Shown piece after piece: positions 24,489-36,500 of a DNA stretch of 64,000 nucleotides. Position 1 is the first letter of the stretch. The number at the start of each line of letters is the position of its first letter. This stretch comes from Hysterangium stoloniferum (taxonomy: Eukaryota; Basidiomycota; Agaricomycetes; Hysterangiales; Hysterangiaceae): assembly GCA_015178975.1 (NCBI GenBank), contig WHVD01000004.1, forward strand, positions 434,001-498,000, read 5' to 3'. The translations under genes were made by a program, and so were the position numbers. The notes beneath the pieces are model-generated. The model was not told the DNA's origin and searched no databases. It saw only the letters and a program-made list of their open reading frames with translations.

Positions 24489-25063
24489 ATGGAGGAGATC
24501 TTAAGGATGTCTGTGAGTGCTACTGAAAGTGCTTCTATCAATCCAAGAAATCTAGAATGCTTCTGGTATGCACCATGGAATATTATATTAGGAATATTAT
24601 TTCACGCACAATTTGTAATTACTCCACAATTAACCATACAATATGATACAATAGATAGGGATGAAGTAGATATATCTAAAATTATGATATCAGATTTTGT
24701 TGTAACTCATTATAAAAAAGATTTACAAGATAAAATACATGAACATACTGTAAGTTCCTGATAGTAGAAAATAAGAGAACTGATAAAGTTACATTGATGA
24801 AAGAATTAGAGGTAGCCTGTGACCAACTTAAAGAATATATAAGAATAGTCTTCCTAGATAAAAAGTATAAAGGAATCTTTGGAGTAGCTTCTTCTGGTAG
24901 AACCTGGAAATGGTATAAGTTTATAAGAAAAAATACTTCAAATAGTCACAAGCCTAAAAACTCTTGGGGTAATAAAAGCTATATCCCTAGTGATGAAGAA
25001 GAGGAAGAAGTATTTGAAATAGCATATGAATCTAAAATACTTGATATTATGGATAATCTTTAG
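24489..25063 (+). pseudogene. PD-(D/E)XK nuclease-like protein, one frameshift
   Basis: Starts at ATG 24489. The first part (to about 24745) contains YAPWNIILGILF and ends with ISDFVVTHYKK, whose Asp fits the first acidic residue of a PD-(D/E)XK fold. The ORF then stops at 24761, but the next frame reads YCKFLIVENKRTDKV, giving the E-x-K motif on a hydrophobic strand. It continues through a Gln-containing helix (ACDQLKEYIRIVF) and the strand GVASSGRTWKWYKF to an acidic tail ending ILDIMDNL. One frameshift (24740-24765) therefore separates two halves of a plausible ~190-residue nuclease-like protein. ISL2EU DNA transposons are known to pair a DDE transposase with a YqaJ-type PD-(D/E)XK nuclease; equating this gene with that role is inference. 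Confidence 0.5.
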
Positions 25064-25072
25064 TTTGTAATG

Positions 25073-25887
25073 TGTTATGACCAGAAATCCCGCCAGACTC
25101 CGGGCACTAACTTATATGCACTCACGCCCTATATGCACCCATTATCAGTATACTGGAATTCCCCCTGGACTCCGTATGTCAGACTCGTCTACGTTCATCT
25201 TCGTTACATTGTGTTTCAGTCACCAGAAAACCCACCGGACTCCGTCTCTGTCTATTTCCGACCTCATCCCGTGCATCAGTCACCAGACCCCGCTCAGAAG
25301 ACCCATCACCTCTCTAACAGAGCCCCGTTCCCATTTTAGTCAAATGACCTGTCACGATTCGGACTCTGCTCCTGCTCCATTTCCCGTTATGGTTTATGAT
25401 TTGTCACTATTCGGACTCCACTCCATTCCGTCCCATTCCTAACACCAATTTGGTGTTTACTATTCCTGTTTTATGTTTTGCTCGTTTCGTTTCATTATTA
25501 CTGGATTCAGTATGACATTTACTCCACCATCTATTTAAACTGGCAGATGTTGTACATACAATCCAGTCAGAAAATCGGCTTAGATTCCCCCCAGTAATAT
25601 AATACATTTTCCACTCTAAAACCCTACTTGAATCACACCGCTTGCACTAGTCGGAGCCCACGGGCTCCGGTGCATCTATCTCTCTCACCACTCTCAACTC
25701 ACGACCCATGACATCTGACCTACAACCCCTCGACCCACGACCCCCGCCCGGACTCCCCGGGATTCCCGTCCATCCGTCTGAAATTGGACAACACGATCTA
25801 GCGAGGGGGCAGCCTATAAGCTGAAGCCAAGTCCTACCGGATATTCCACGGGTTTCTCCAGAGACCCACCCTGTATGTATCCTAACA
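25073..25887 (+). mobile_element. Solo LTR of family B (815 bp)
   Basis: TGTTATGACC to TATCCTAACA. The exact TSD TAATG lies at 25068-25072 and 25888-25892. It is inserted just after the stop codon of the nuclease-like ORF, inside the right-hand 144-bp direct repeat. Confidence 0.92.
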
Positions 25888-26020
25888 TAATGTATGAGAG
25901 AGTTTAAAACTTTTTGAAAGTTTTAAAAACCAAATTATGTTTGAATCACATCCCAGATGTTTAAGTGACCTTTAGAGTATATTAGAATTTGGTATACTTA
26001 ATAGTTTTCAGATATCCTCC

Positions 26021-26215
26021 TTAGTGGGATCTGTTTGACAGTAACTTTAAATGATAATGCAATAGAGTTTCATATCAGGCATACCATTCAGTTTGCTAAT
26101 ATATATTCACTGCAAATATACTCTAATGCTAGTCATGAAATATATGCTTTGACAAATGATTTGAAAATGAATGGGCTGTATGATGAGTGAGGCTGTGGTC
26201 AGTGCCACATACATA
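26021..26215. other. Possible coding remnant beside the chromo-transposon
   Basis: One plus-strand frame is open for about 55 codons (26023-26190) with sensible composition (for example ICLTVTLNDNAIEFHIRH), cut off by the Tc1-like element. It could be part of the neighbouring AT-rich element or of an unrelated older one. Confidence 0.25.
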
Positions 26216-26217
26216 TA

Positions 26218-27813
26218 CAGTGACTCAAAAACCCTTCCAATGTTTGGTACTTCAGATGTATATCCTTGATAGCTCAGAGGATAAAAATGCAGAAATATCA
26301 AAAGTATTTGTGAGCGTGCTCTATCATATATAGATTGTGGAGATACAATTTCATTACATAAGCTCCAAATATGGAAATACTACAAATATATATATACAGG
26401 AGACTCATTGGAAGGGTTTTTTGGCCAGCAGCATTGATGACTATAAATGGTTATAGTCATGTGACCTTGTTGATTGTTCACCTCCAACTGGGTCCTATCA
26501 ACAAAATCACGTGATGTCACATGATGTCACATGACCACATTGTGCTGCAGTATAAATACATGGCCTTTAGCAACTAGCAATGTCCCAATTCCCAAAATGT
26601 GCACTTTGTCTCTTGCCAGCCAGAATCATATCCTCTCACTGCTTGATGCTGGCCATACAGCTAGCCACATTTTAGCTCCTACTGGTTATGGCATTGGCAC
26701 AGTCTTTAGACTTTACTCCAAGCATTGTTGTCATCTCTCTAAGTCCATTGGTGGTCACCCCTCCAAGCTTTCCACTACCAATATTCACTATGCACAGCAT
26801 CTCATCAGCTCTGGGAAGGCCAACACTGCTTTTGATGTGGCCAAAGCTATTAAGAATGTCACCAACCAGTCCATCTGTACCCCAACTGTGTGCAATAGTC
26901 TCAATATGGTTGGGGGTGCCTCAATAACCCTTCCAATGTTTGGTACTTCAGATTTACATCCCTGATAACTCAGAGAATAAAAATGCAAAAATATCAAAGA
27001 TATTTGTGAATATGCTCTATCATATCTATATTATGGAAATACAGTGCCATTATATAAGCTCCAAATATGGAAATACTACAAATATTTATATATAGGAGAC
27101 TCATTGGAAGGAACTTTTTGTGATGTTTGGAGAAGGATTTGTGATATTATGGGGCTACATGCTGTGGGAAGGACCTGGGTATTCTTTCAAGATAGATGAG
27201 AGGATGGATGGGTACCTTTCTCTCAAGATTATGGAGGAGAACCTTCAAGCCAGCCTCAACTATTATGGAAAATATGTGGGTAATGTCATCTTTCAGCAAG
27301 ATCATGACCCTGAACACACCTGCAAGAAGGCCCAGACTTGGTTTCAAGATAATGATTTTAATGTCCTCCCATGGCCAGCACAGTTTCCAGACCTCAACCC
27401 CATTGAATACTTGTGGAATCATAAAAAGAGGGGGATAAGGGATATTGAAGTTGTGGGAGAGGGTGGAGGAGTGGAACAAGATTGATGTAGAGGTGTGTCA
27501 GAATTTGATTGAGAGTATGCCTAGAAGGGTTGCAGGTGTGTTGAAGGCAAAGGATAGCCATACTAAGTACTGAATATTAGTAGTTTTGTGGGTCAGAGTT
27601 GTTGGCCAAAAAACCCTTCCAATGAGTCTCCTGTATATATATATTTGTAGTATTTCCATATTTGGAGCTTATGTAATGGCATTGTATTTCAACAATCTAG
27701 ATATGATAGAGCATATTCACAAATATTTTCGAGATTTTTGCAATTTTCTCCTCTGAGCTATCAAGGATATACATCTGAAGTACCAAACATTGGAAGGATT
27801 TTTTGAGTCACTG
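26218..27813 (+). mobile_element. Tc1-like transposon, rearranged
   Basis: 1596 bp flanked by TA (26216-26217, 27814-27815). Terminal inverted repeats of about 210 bp begin CAGTGACTCAAAAACCC. Each contains an outer AACCCTTCCAATG and an inner, inverted CATTGGAAGGGTT. A third copy of this terminal block, in the left orientation, lies inside the element at about 26919-27115 and replaces the middle of the transposase gene. Confidence 0.88.
26581..27486 (+). pseudogene. Tc1-like transposase pseudogene, middle replaced
   Basis: N-terminal part (26581-26915) with the helix-turn-helix region in several frames (LDAGHTASHILAPTGYGIG; KLSTTNIHYAQHLISSGKA). The internal terminal-repeat copy follows, removing the WSDETK region with the first catalytic Asp. 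The C-terminal part (27120-27486) keeps the second Asp (IFQQDHDPEHT) and the Glu (DLNPIEYLW). The product cannot be active. The residue order matches the intact parts of the second Tc1-like element at 31044-38935. Confidence 0.8.
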
Positions 27814-27815
27814 TA

Positions 27816-29757
27816 CATACATAAGAAATTGAGTGTATGACTGTGACTATGACTCAGAGCTTAAGTCACTTTCTGATTAAATTCTCTTATCCCATCAAAT
27901 TCAAATTGATCCCAGTCAATTTAATTAATCCAAATACATAAAGTCTGAGCACTCCCATAAGGTCCAATTAATTCCAGTCAAATAAATTAAGATAAAATTA
28001 GATCAATACCAATAAAAGCAAAGAATTCCAATCAATTCAATACTAATCACATTAAACCACTTGAATCTAAATTAATTACCAACTGACCAGGTGAATGTGA
28101 ACTGGGTGAGACTATTCAAATTCCAAGACCATGCAAATTTTAAACCCTGTCAAGTCCTTAAACTGTTAGGACCTGACTCCAAACTTGATATACAGTACAT
28201 ACATAGACCGGTAAGGGGACAACCCTGAAATGGTTGAAAATCAGACCTTCTAATTTGTGGAGTTTGGAGCTGTGGATGCACCCCTGTTCACAGTATTCAT
28301 TAGTGTATTTCCTTATTTGGGTTGTTCAACACTTTATGAGGTTTTGGGGATATGAGAATGTACATAAGTCTAGTATCTGCTGCAGATGCAGACAGACACT
28401 ATAATGAGTGATGGGGAACAATCCACTACTGTATTGAAATCCACACATACATAATATATACTAGTGGAGAATGATAGGATGTGAGCAATGATGGGATATG
28501 GACAACAATGGAACTAACTATTACCAAATTGCAGTGTAGGGAGTCTCACTCCCATACAAGAAATGTATGTATATATGCAGTGAGATCCACCAGACATTCA
28601 AGGCCACTCTTATAAAACTCAACTACAACTCCAGTTCATCTTCAACTTGTGACAAAACATTGGATGAATCTTCAGAACCCAAGATATTGTCCTGATAAAT
28701 CTCACCACTCCCACTATTCTCCCAATCTTTACTTGTCTCTTGTCATGCCTACCACTAGCACAATTGTTCCATTGTATGGCTGGATTGGAAAACAAGATAA
28801 CTCAGAAATCTATACATACATGTAGAAACCATAGTTACAAGCCAATCTGAATATCCACTTTGACCCATCTACTAATTGAATTGTCTCTCATGCTAATCTT
28901 GGGGTTTATTGGCCCTGATATGTAATATTCACTGGACTTCTACTTTCCAAAAGAAATTTGTTTTGTGAGAATATGCTAAGCCCCTACTTGTTTGAAATAT
29001 AGGACAACTGAACAGTTTGTGGAGGTGCAGCACATAAGCTGAAGCCAAGCCCTACCTGCTATAATTAAGTATAGACCCATAACATTCAAATAACACAACT
29101 AAATTCTACCACTGTTCAAGTTCTAAAACCAATCAAAATCATCCAAATTCCATTAAAACTGACCACTGATAGGCTACCAATCAAATTCAGATAAACCAAA
29201 CCCATACCAATCAAATTCCAAATCAGAATATTCTGTATCTGGGGGTCTCTACAGTTTCTCAAATATGTTTCCAACCTGAACTCCCTTTGTCCTGTTTTTG
29301 GCATCTTGTCTAGTTTGACAGGTGTTCACTTGCTTGTTATTATTCTCCATCTTTGAAAGATGTTTCTGAATATATTTTATTACACTCTGGATTAGTAGTA
29401 CAATTACAGTATAAGCTATATTGTTACTGAAGAGTTGTACTAACACCTCAGTTCAAATTACAACTTAATTCAGTCTACACTCTTGTATACTCAATATCCA
29501 GAAACCTTTGGCATCCAGTATTACTATCCATTAGTAATTGTTACCTTGAAATTAGGACACCTGAATGTTTAGGTGAGGGTGTAGCACATATATAAGCTGA
29601 AGCCAAGTCCTCCTGCTATCCTGGTAATATTCTCACAGGTCCTTATGATATTCCTGGATATTTGCTCAGTAGACTGGGAATTTAACAGCACTGTGAATAG
29701 CTCACAGAATCAATCTTTAAAAATAGTTTGGATTGGATACACATTTCAGTCTTCTCA
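27816..29757. other. Decayed LTR debris
   Basis: AT-rich and without coding potential. Two places (29034-29052 and 29592-29610) carry the LTR motif ATAAGCTGAAGCCAAG, each followed by LTR-like sequence. A possible degenerate LTR runs from TGTTAGGACC at 28164 to CCATAACA at 29084, without a matching TSD. It reads as at least two older LTRs worn beyond family assignment. Confidence 0.4.
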
Positions 29758-31871
29758 CATGGTGTTATGACCGTGTCGCAACTGTGTCGCAACCTGACAG
29801 TCCCTGAGGATATTACCATCTACTGACATTCCAAGTTATTGATCAAGTCATCATATCAGAAACCGTTGGTCACCCAATGCTGATGTATACCTTCACAGCA
29901 ATCAAACCCCATTTACACCCCTGTTAATTTATACTCATACTATCTGGTTATGCTTTGATACGTCCCTTTTTTATTATGATGATCTGTTCTACTCTATGTT
30001 TCACATATGTATCCCCGTATATACTTGTAACCCTTGGACTATTTCCTTTTCTCGTAATCCCGCTCTCAGCTAATCACGGCTTCCGATATTATTGTAACCT
30101 TCCAGTTCCTAGTCAAGTTTATTTGTCAATAGTATTTTCCACTCTTCCCTTAGTTAGTAGTTTCTAGATGCCAATAACTCGTATATAGACCCACTGTAAT
30201 GTAGCTACTAGGCAATCAGAATATTAACTCAGAACACCCACATACATCTCCCATAAGTCTCACCTAAGTATCCTGCTCCCCACCTCTGTGTGCACTCACC
30301 CACCCTCAGTCTCTGACCCCTTGGCCCAACACTCAACTTATCCTTCAGTTTCCAATTGGTATCTCATCGTGAGGAATTCGATAGAACTAGTTTTTGCCTG
30401 CCTGAAATTTAAGGACACCTGATGGTAACTTGCAAGGGTGCAGCACATAAGCTGAAGCTAAGTCCTTCCAATTGGTCCCCATCAGCCTACTGTCACGAAC
30501 GTACAAACTCAATTTTCGATAATATTCAATTTAATATTTCTTCAACATTCCTTTGACTTTCCGACTCAATTTCCGACTCGACTTCCAACTTGACTATTCT
30601 TCGACAATATCTTCGACTTGTCTCAGGTTGATGTCATTGATGATTTCACTTTGATATCATATCATCATCATAGGTAAATGATATACAGTGACCTCAAAAA
30701 CCCTTTCCATGTTGACCCCAAATGCAGTGTTTGAAGAACACTGCCTTACAGCATGGGAATTACACTTAGCTTTGGTGGAGTCATACATAGTACATCCTCT
30801 TGGCTACAATATTGCTCCCTGGGTCATGTGATTCTGATCACAGGGTGTAGAGATATGATTAATTTAAAACAGCAATACCATGGAAAGGGTTTTTGCACTT
30901 TTGAACTGATGACTAGGATCTCAGTCAAATCATAGAATAATGGCTATTATTTGTTGGTACAAATAGATATATACATGTAAATAGTATGTCTGAGTTTAAA
31001 AAAGTTCTCACACTTCCACACTTCTTGATTCCTAACCACCATCATGGTCAGATCCCTCTCTCTTACTCAACAAAATACCATCCTCCTTGCTTGATTCTGG
31101 CCACTCTGGTGAAGCTATTGCCAAGAGAACTGGTGTTAGCCCATCTGCCATATCCAAACTTCGCTCCAAACATTGTTCTCTCCTTCCCAAAGCTGTTGGG
31201 GGTCGTCCCTCAAAGCTTTCTCCTACAAATATTCGACATGCTCAGCATCTCATCACCTCTGGCAAAGCTGAAAATGCTGTCCAAGTGACCAAAGCCCTTA
31301 CCAACATTATCAACCAGCCCCTCTCTGCCAGTACAGTTCACCTCCACTTGAAGAAGGCTGGTGTCACGAATCGATTATTCTTCGATAAAGTCGAATAATA
31401 TTCTACTAATCGAACTCGAAAGCCTCGTTCGACGAAGTATATATTCGCCCTGTCGATGAAGTAAGAGGCTATTACCAGTCACGAGAACTCATGGAAGTAT
31501 TTGTTGAAGAAGTTACGACAAAGTAGATTACTAATATCACTAATATACAGATATTTCAACTGACTTTCCTCGCTTCTTTCGTAGCCCTTTTATGCTTTTC
31601 ATTGTATTGTTATGACTATGTTATGAACTAATTATGAAATCATATATGACATCGAAATGAGACATGTCGAAAGAGATTTGATGGTGTCGAATAATGTTCG
31701 GTTTTGTCGAGTTGAATTCGATAGGTCGAAGAGTTGTCGAAAGTTACCTTTGAATGTTTGTGACAATATGTGACATGTGATGGTTGTGACAGTATCCTCC
31801 CTTTGTGACCGAGCCCACGAGGTCGGAGTTTGAAAAGTTTTTTCATCGTCTATTTTTGTGTTCTTCAATCA

Positions 31872-32707
31872 ATGTCTGATATAGAAGTTGATCAACTCAA
31901 ATCAGGATCCGAGTTTTTGGGTTTTGAGGATAGGAATGAGATTGGTGATGCGGTTGGTAAGTCATTTCTGGGATTTCTTTAAAATTAGTTAATTAGTTAT
32001 TTTTTAGAAGAAATTCCCAAAAAATGGATTGAAGATTGCGAAGAACCGTACAATAAGGCGACTCGTAAAGGAATTGGGATGCAATGGGAATTTGAGGCAA
32101 AATCAGACAATGCGTAATTTTTCGATTTTGTCAAATTTTTGTCAAATTTTGCTAATTCATTTTTCCCAGTTGCACAATGTGTTTCAACACGAATTTCGTG
32201 TGCAAGAAAAGTAATGTGTCGTCGAATTGCGATCGGTGCAATCGATTGCATCGGGCCTGTTATTGGACCGTGAATAGGCCAGCTGGAAAACTGCGTCGTA
32301 ATCGAAAAAAGAGTCGAAATGTCATCGAAGAATCGGAAGACGATAACGAAGATGGTAGTCCAGGAATTCGAAAGCTCGGGCAAAGGAAAAATAATCATCA
32401 CAAGGTCATGTCAAGAATGTCAAATTTTTCTAGACAGTCGAGAAGGTCGGAACATCGGTCGGATAAAGACTTGGAGAAAGAAATAAAATTGATTGGCGAA
32501 AGGATGTCGAAATTAGAAGATACCATGGAAGACTTAATCGGTGAGGTGAAAGCGTTCAGAAAGGATTTTTCAGTTTTGTCGAAGAAATTGGTCGAAAGTG
32601 GCAATTTTAGTGAAGAGACTGATATTAGTGTGAATAGTGGAAGGTTTAGGAGGGCGTGGTTTGATAAGATGGAGGAATTGAGAGAGGAAGGAATTGAAGA
32701 TTTGTAG
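31872..32707 (+). CDS. Antisense zinc-cluster gene carried by chromovirus E
   Basis: Three exons: 31872-31956, 32008-32113 and 32170-32707, with GTAAGT and GTAATT donors and TTTTTAG and TTCCCAG acceptors. Phases join to 242 residues without a stop. The N-terminus is acidic (MSDIEVDQLKSGSEF), then PKKWIEDCEEPY. A Cys cluster spans exon 3: CTMCFNTNFVC, eight residues, then CDRCNRLHRAC, i.e. C-x2-C-x6-C-x8-C-x2-C-x6-C, the spacing of a Zn2Cys6 binuclear cluster. A basic Arg/Lys-rich stretch follows, then a predicted coiled coil (EIKLIGERMSKLEDTMEDLI) and the end EEGIEDL. It lies between the pol stop and the 3' LTR, convergent with pol. It is the only intact reading frame in the element. Function is unknown; a nuclear or RNA/DNA-binding role is inference. 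Confidence 0.65.
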
Positions 32708-32818
32708 ATACTTAAAATTTTGATTAATTGATGTTTTTTGCGTTTTGATATGTTTTTCGATTTTGTCAAATAGATGTCGAAATAAGTGTCGAAAGATAGT
32801 TGAATGAGATTTTTAATG

Positions 32819-35800
32819 TCATGGAAGATTTGGATATTTTTGATGAAATTCTTCGATAAGGTCGAAAGCATGTTCGAGATCTTGAGAGCCTAACCACGAA
32901 GTTTCTTCGTCTGTTCCTTCGTAACCTAACCAAGCAACTAAATATTGTAATGAATCCTTATATCTTTTATCAAATTTTGAATCCAAAATTTCTCGAATTT
33001 CATATTCAGGTTCTTCGTCAACATAAATCGGAGGAGGAGGAGGTTGTTTTCAATTTGGGAAAGTATTGGGATAAAATGGTTCTAAGATTGAAACGTGAAA
33101 GACGGGATGAATTCCTTTGAGATGATTGGGGAGTTTTAATGCATATGAATGAGATCCTGGTCGAGCAATGATTTCGAATGGGCCTAATAATTTTCCCGAT
33201 AATTTTTTCGATGGTCGAGTCGTTCGAATAAAGTCGGATCGTACAAAGACTTGAGAATGGATCGGAAAGTCGAAAGACTCTTTTCGATGTATGTCGGAAT
33301 ATTTTTTGATAACATATTTGTGCTTTCTGGATATTTGATTTGAGATGTTTATGTAGAGCTTCGAGATCTGTCATATAATCGCGAGCTAGAGCGGAAGCTA
33401 GATCTTTTTCAGGGTGAATTTCTAACAATGGATGATAACCTTTATTAGCAAAAAATGGTGTTTCACCAGTTGTTTCGGAAGGTGCATTGTTGTAAGCGAA
33501 TTCGGCTAAAGGAAGTAATTTGGCCCAAATTGTCTTGTTGATAATTTGAATATATTCGTAAATATTGTTCGAGGGTTTGATTAACTCGTTCGGTTTGTCC
33601 ATCGCCTTCAGGATGATATCCGGAAGTGAAATGTAATTTCATGTCGAGTGCTGTTCCGAGAGATCGAAAGAAATGCGACACGAATTCGGATCCTCAATCG
33701 GAAGTTACATGACTAGGGACTCCATGTTTTGAAAAGACATGTAATACGAAAAGTCAAGCGAGTTCAGAAGCGTTGATCATAGTATAAGTTGGAATGAATA
33801 TTGCTTGTTTCGAAAGTCAATCGACGATTACGAGTATTGAGTTGTAACCATTCGAGGTCGGTAATTGTTTGATAAAGTCCATCGAGATCGAATGCCATGG
33901 TTGAAGAGGGATCGGAAGTTGCTTAAGTAATCCAACGGGTCGATGTCGTGGAGTTTTCAATTTTGTACATGTTACGCATGATCAAATAAAACTTTGAATA
34001 TCTTGTCGGAGTCGGGGCCAAAAAAAATCTCGATATATTGTTTGATACGTTTTCGTTTGACCGAAATGACCTGCAGTAATATGATCGTGTCGTGTTTGAA
34101 GAACTCAAAGTCGGAGGGTTTGATAATCGGGAACATAAATTCTGTTTCGGAAACATAAAAAGTCTTGTTCGTTCTTTTGCCAATCTTCTTCAGTACCGTC
34201 GGAAATTTGTCGAATCTTGTTGAGAGTAAATTGATCTTCTTTTTGAGCTTTGAATATATCTTTCAATAGTTGATCCGTATCCATAATAAGAGTAGCTTTT
34301 CTCGCTATTGGAAGATAATATGTTGCACGTAAGGAAGCTTGAATTTGCTCATTCGTAAATACCGGTCAAAGATTAGTCAGATTCTTTTTCGAGTAGTCAG
34401 GTTCATTTGGATAAACGTCGTTTCTTCTGGAAAGAACATCTGTTTTCAAATTTAGTTTTCCCAGTCGAAATCGAATAATTAAATTAAAGGTCAATAAATA
34501 TTCTGCCCATCAAGCTTGTTGTCAAGACAAAATTCGAGTTGTCGCAAAATATTCGAGATTCTTGTGATCCGTTAAAACTTCAATTGGTTCTTTTGTTCCT
34601 TCGAAATAATGTCGCCAAATTTTGAAAGATTCGAATATTGCTAATAATTCTTTATCGTAAGTGTCGTAATTGATTTCGGAGGTCAAAAGTGTTCTTGAAT
34701 GATAAGCGACTGGATGAATTTCATTATCGGGAGTCTGCATAGAGAATATTGAAGCTATAGCATGATCAGAAGCGTCAGTTTCGAGTATAGGTTTATAGTC
34801 TGGATTCCAATGAATTAAAATCAGAGCTGTAGTAAATTCTTTTTTCAAATAGTTAAATGCAGGTCAACATTTTTCATTGAAATGCCATTGAACCTTTTTT
34901 CGAGTAAGTCGAGTCAACGGTAAAACGATTTCAGAATAACTTGGAATAAATCTTCGATAGAAATTCGTGAATCCTAAAAATGATTGAATGTCGCGGACTT
35001 TTTGCGATTCGGGCCAGTCTTGAATAACTTTGATTTTTTCTTCATCCATATATACGCCTTCAGGAGAAATAACATATCCTAGAAACTCGACACTGGTTTT
35101 GTGAAATTCGCATTTTTCGGGTTTTGCAAATAATCGATTTTGTCGAAGCCGTCGAAGAACTTCTCGAACTTGTCGTAAATGTTCTTCGAGATTGTCGGAA
35201 AATATTAGTATGTCGTCAAGATAGATAATTACCCAAATATCAAGTAAATCTGAAAATATTTCATTCATTAATTGTTGAAAGGTTGCTGGAGCATTGCATA
35301 GTCCAAAAGGCATAACCAAATATTCGAAAGATCCATATCGAGTCCAAAAAGCTGTTTTCCACTCATCTCCTGGAGCAATTCTAACTAAATTATAAGCGCC
35401 TCGGAGATCGATTTTCGTGAAATATTTCGCCATTTGAAGTCGATCCAAAAGATCAGGAATTAAAGGAAGTGGATATCAATTTTTCCGTGTGATTTTATTA
35501 AGTCCTCGATAGTCGACGCAAAGTCATAGGCTTCCGTCTCTTCTTGACGAACAAAATCGGTGTGCCAGCAGGAGATTGTGATGATCAAATAAACTTCTCC
35601 GAAAGGTTCTCTTGGAGATATTCTCGTAGCACTTGAAGTTCTGTCTCGGATAACGAATAGATCGGACCCATAGGTGGAATAGTTCCTTCTTCTAATGGGA
35701 TAGTGTGATCATAACTTCGATGTTGAGGTAAAGCTTCAGCTTCTTTTTTGTCGAAAACATCTGAGAAGTCGGAATATTCGGTCGGAATGTTCAGTATGTC

Positions 35801-36500
35801 GGATGATGTCGAAGTCGTAGTTTTTGCACCAGAGGCCTTACAAGTCTTGAAAGATTCATCACGAATGAAGACCACAAAGGTTTGAGAGTCTTTTGCTTTT
35901 GCAGCTCATAAGAAAGTCTTCTGATTGACTATGTTAATATTTGGATCAACAGTCTCGGATTTCGATTCTTCATGGATTTTCTCAGATGTCGATGAATGAC
36001 TCGCCGAGGTCGAAGCATGCTTCTCTTCCGATAACGTTTCGATTGACGGTTGAATTGGATTCGGATTTGTCGAAGGTGTCGAAATAGGTTTGAACGATAT
36101 ACGGCCAGATCGCCAGTCAATCACAGGATTGTATTGCTTCAGCCAGTTGAGTCCTAATACCACTTGACAAGATGAGTCGAGATTGGTTAGAAAGAATTGT
36201 AATTCTTGAATTTGTCCGGATGGAAAGTAAACTTGTAACGTAGTCGTATATGTGATTTGTCCCGATGTCGGAGTCGATCCGTCAATTAATTTTAATGATA
36301 ACAGATTTTTCAATTGGTCAAAAGATAGATTGTTTTGTCGTGCAAACGTTTTGTCCATAAAAAGATGACTAGATCCTGAATCAATTAATGCTTTCATTTT
36401 CAGAATTTTTTTCGATTTAAGTTCAATAATTAAAGAATCAGAAATTGTTACCGCTCGCAATATTACACAGGAATCTTTTTCGGCGTGATCGAGTCTTCTT
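32819..36500 (-). pseudogene. Pol pseudogene of chromovirus E
   Basis: Domain order on the minus strand: aspartic protease (ALIDSGSSHLFMD, near 36385); reverse transcriptase (35590-34870) with an intact YLDD box ([12 protein letters not shown], near 35220); RNase H (34848-34522; ETDASDHA, DKELLAIFESF); the integrase zinc region and core in fragments (34350-33470); a GPF region; and a C-terminal chromodomain (LQYLVAWLGYEGTDEETSW, near 32940), stop at 32819-32821. Stops sit at conserved Arg positions, for example before SSQSPAG, in GSL-stop-LCVDYRG, in KN-stop-YPLPL and around QQA-stop-WAEYL. They are explained by CGA to TGA, with neighbouring Arg to Gln changes. The lesions are mostly point mutations; frames also shift in the integrase part. 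Confidence 0.9.

Larger units (their letters stand above)
21612..26020. mobile_element. AT-rich DNA element: DDE transposase-chromodomain plus PD-(D/E)XK gene
   Basis: Two divergent gene sets leave a shared spacer (23746-23959): a DDE transposase with a C-terminal chromodomain on the minus strand, and an unknown ORF plus a PD-(D/E)XK nuclease-like ORF on the plus strand. A 144-bp sequence is present as a direct repeat at both ends (21612-21755, and 25057-25072 joined to 25893-26020). The solo LTRs inserted here have clean TSDs: LTR C at 21920-22643 (TTTCC) and LTR B at 25073-25887 (TAATG). Without them the unit is about 2.7 kb. Both gene sets share AT-rich codon use unlike the flanking LTRs, which argues that they belong together. 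I see no terminal inverted repeats, so the true ends are uncertain. Confidence 0.6.
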
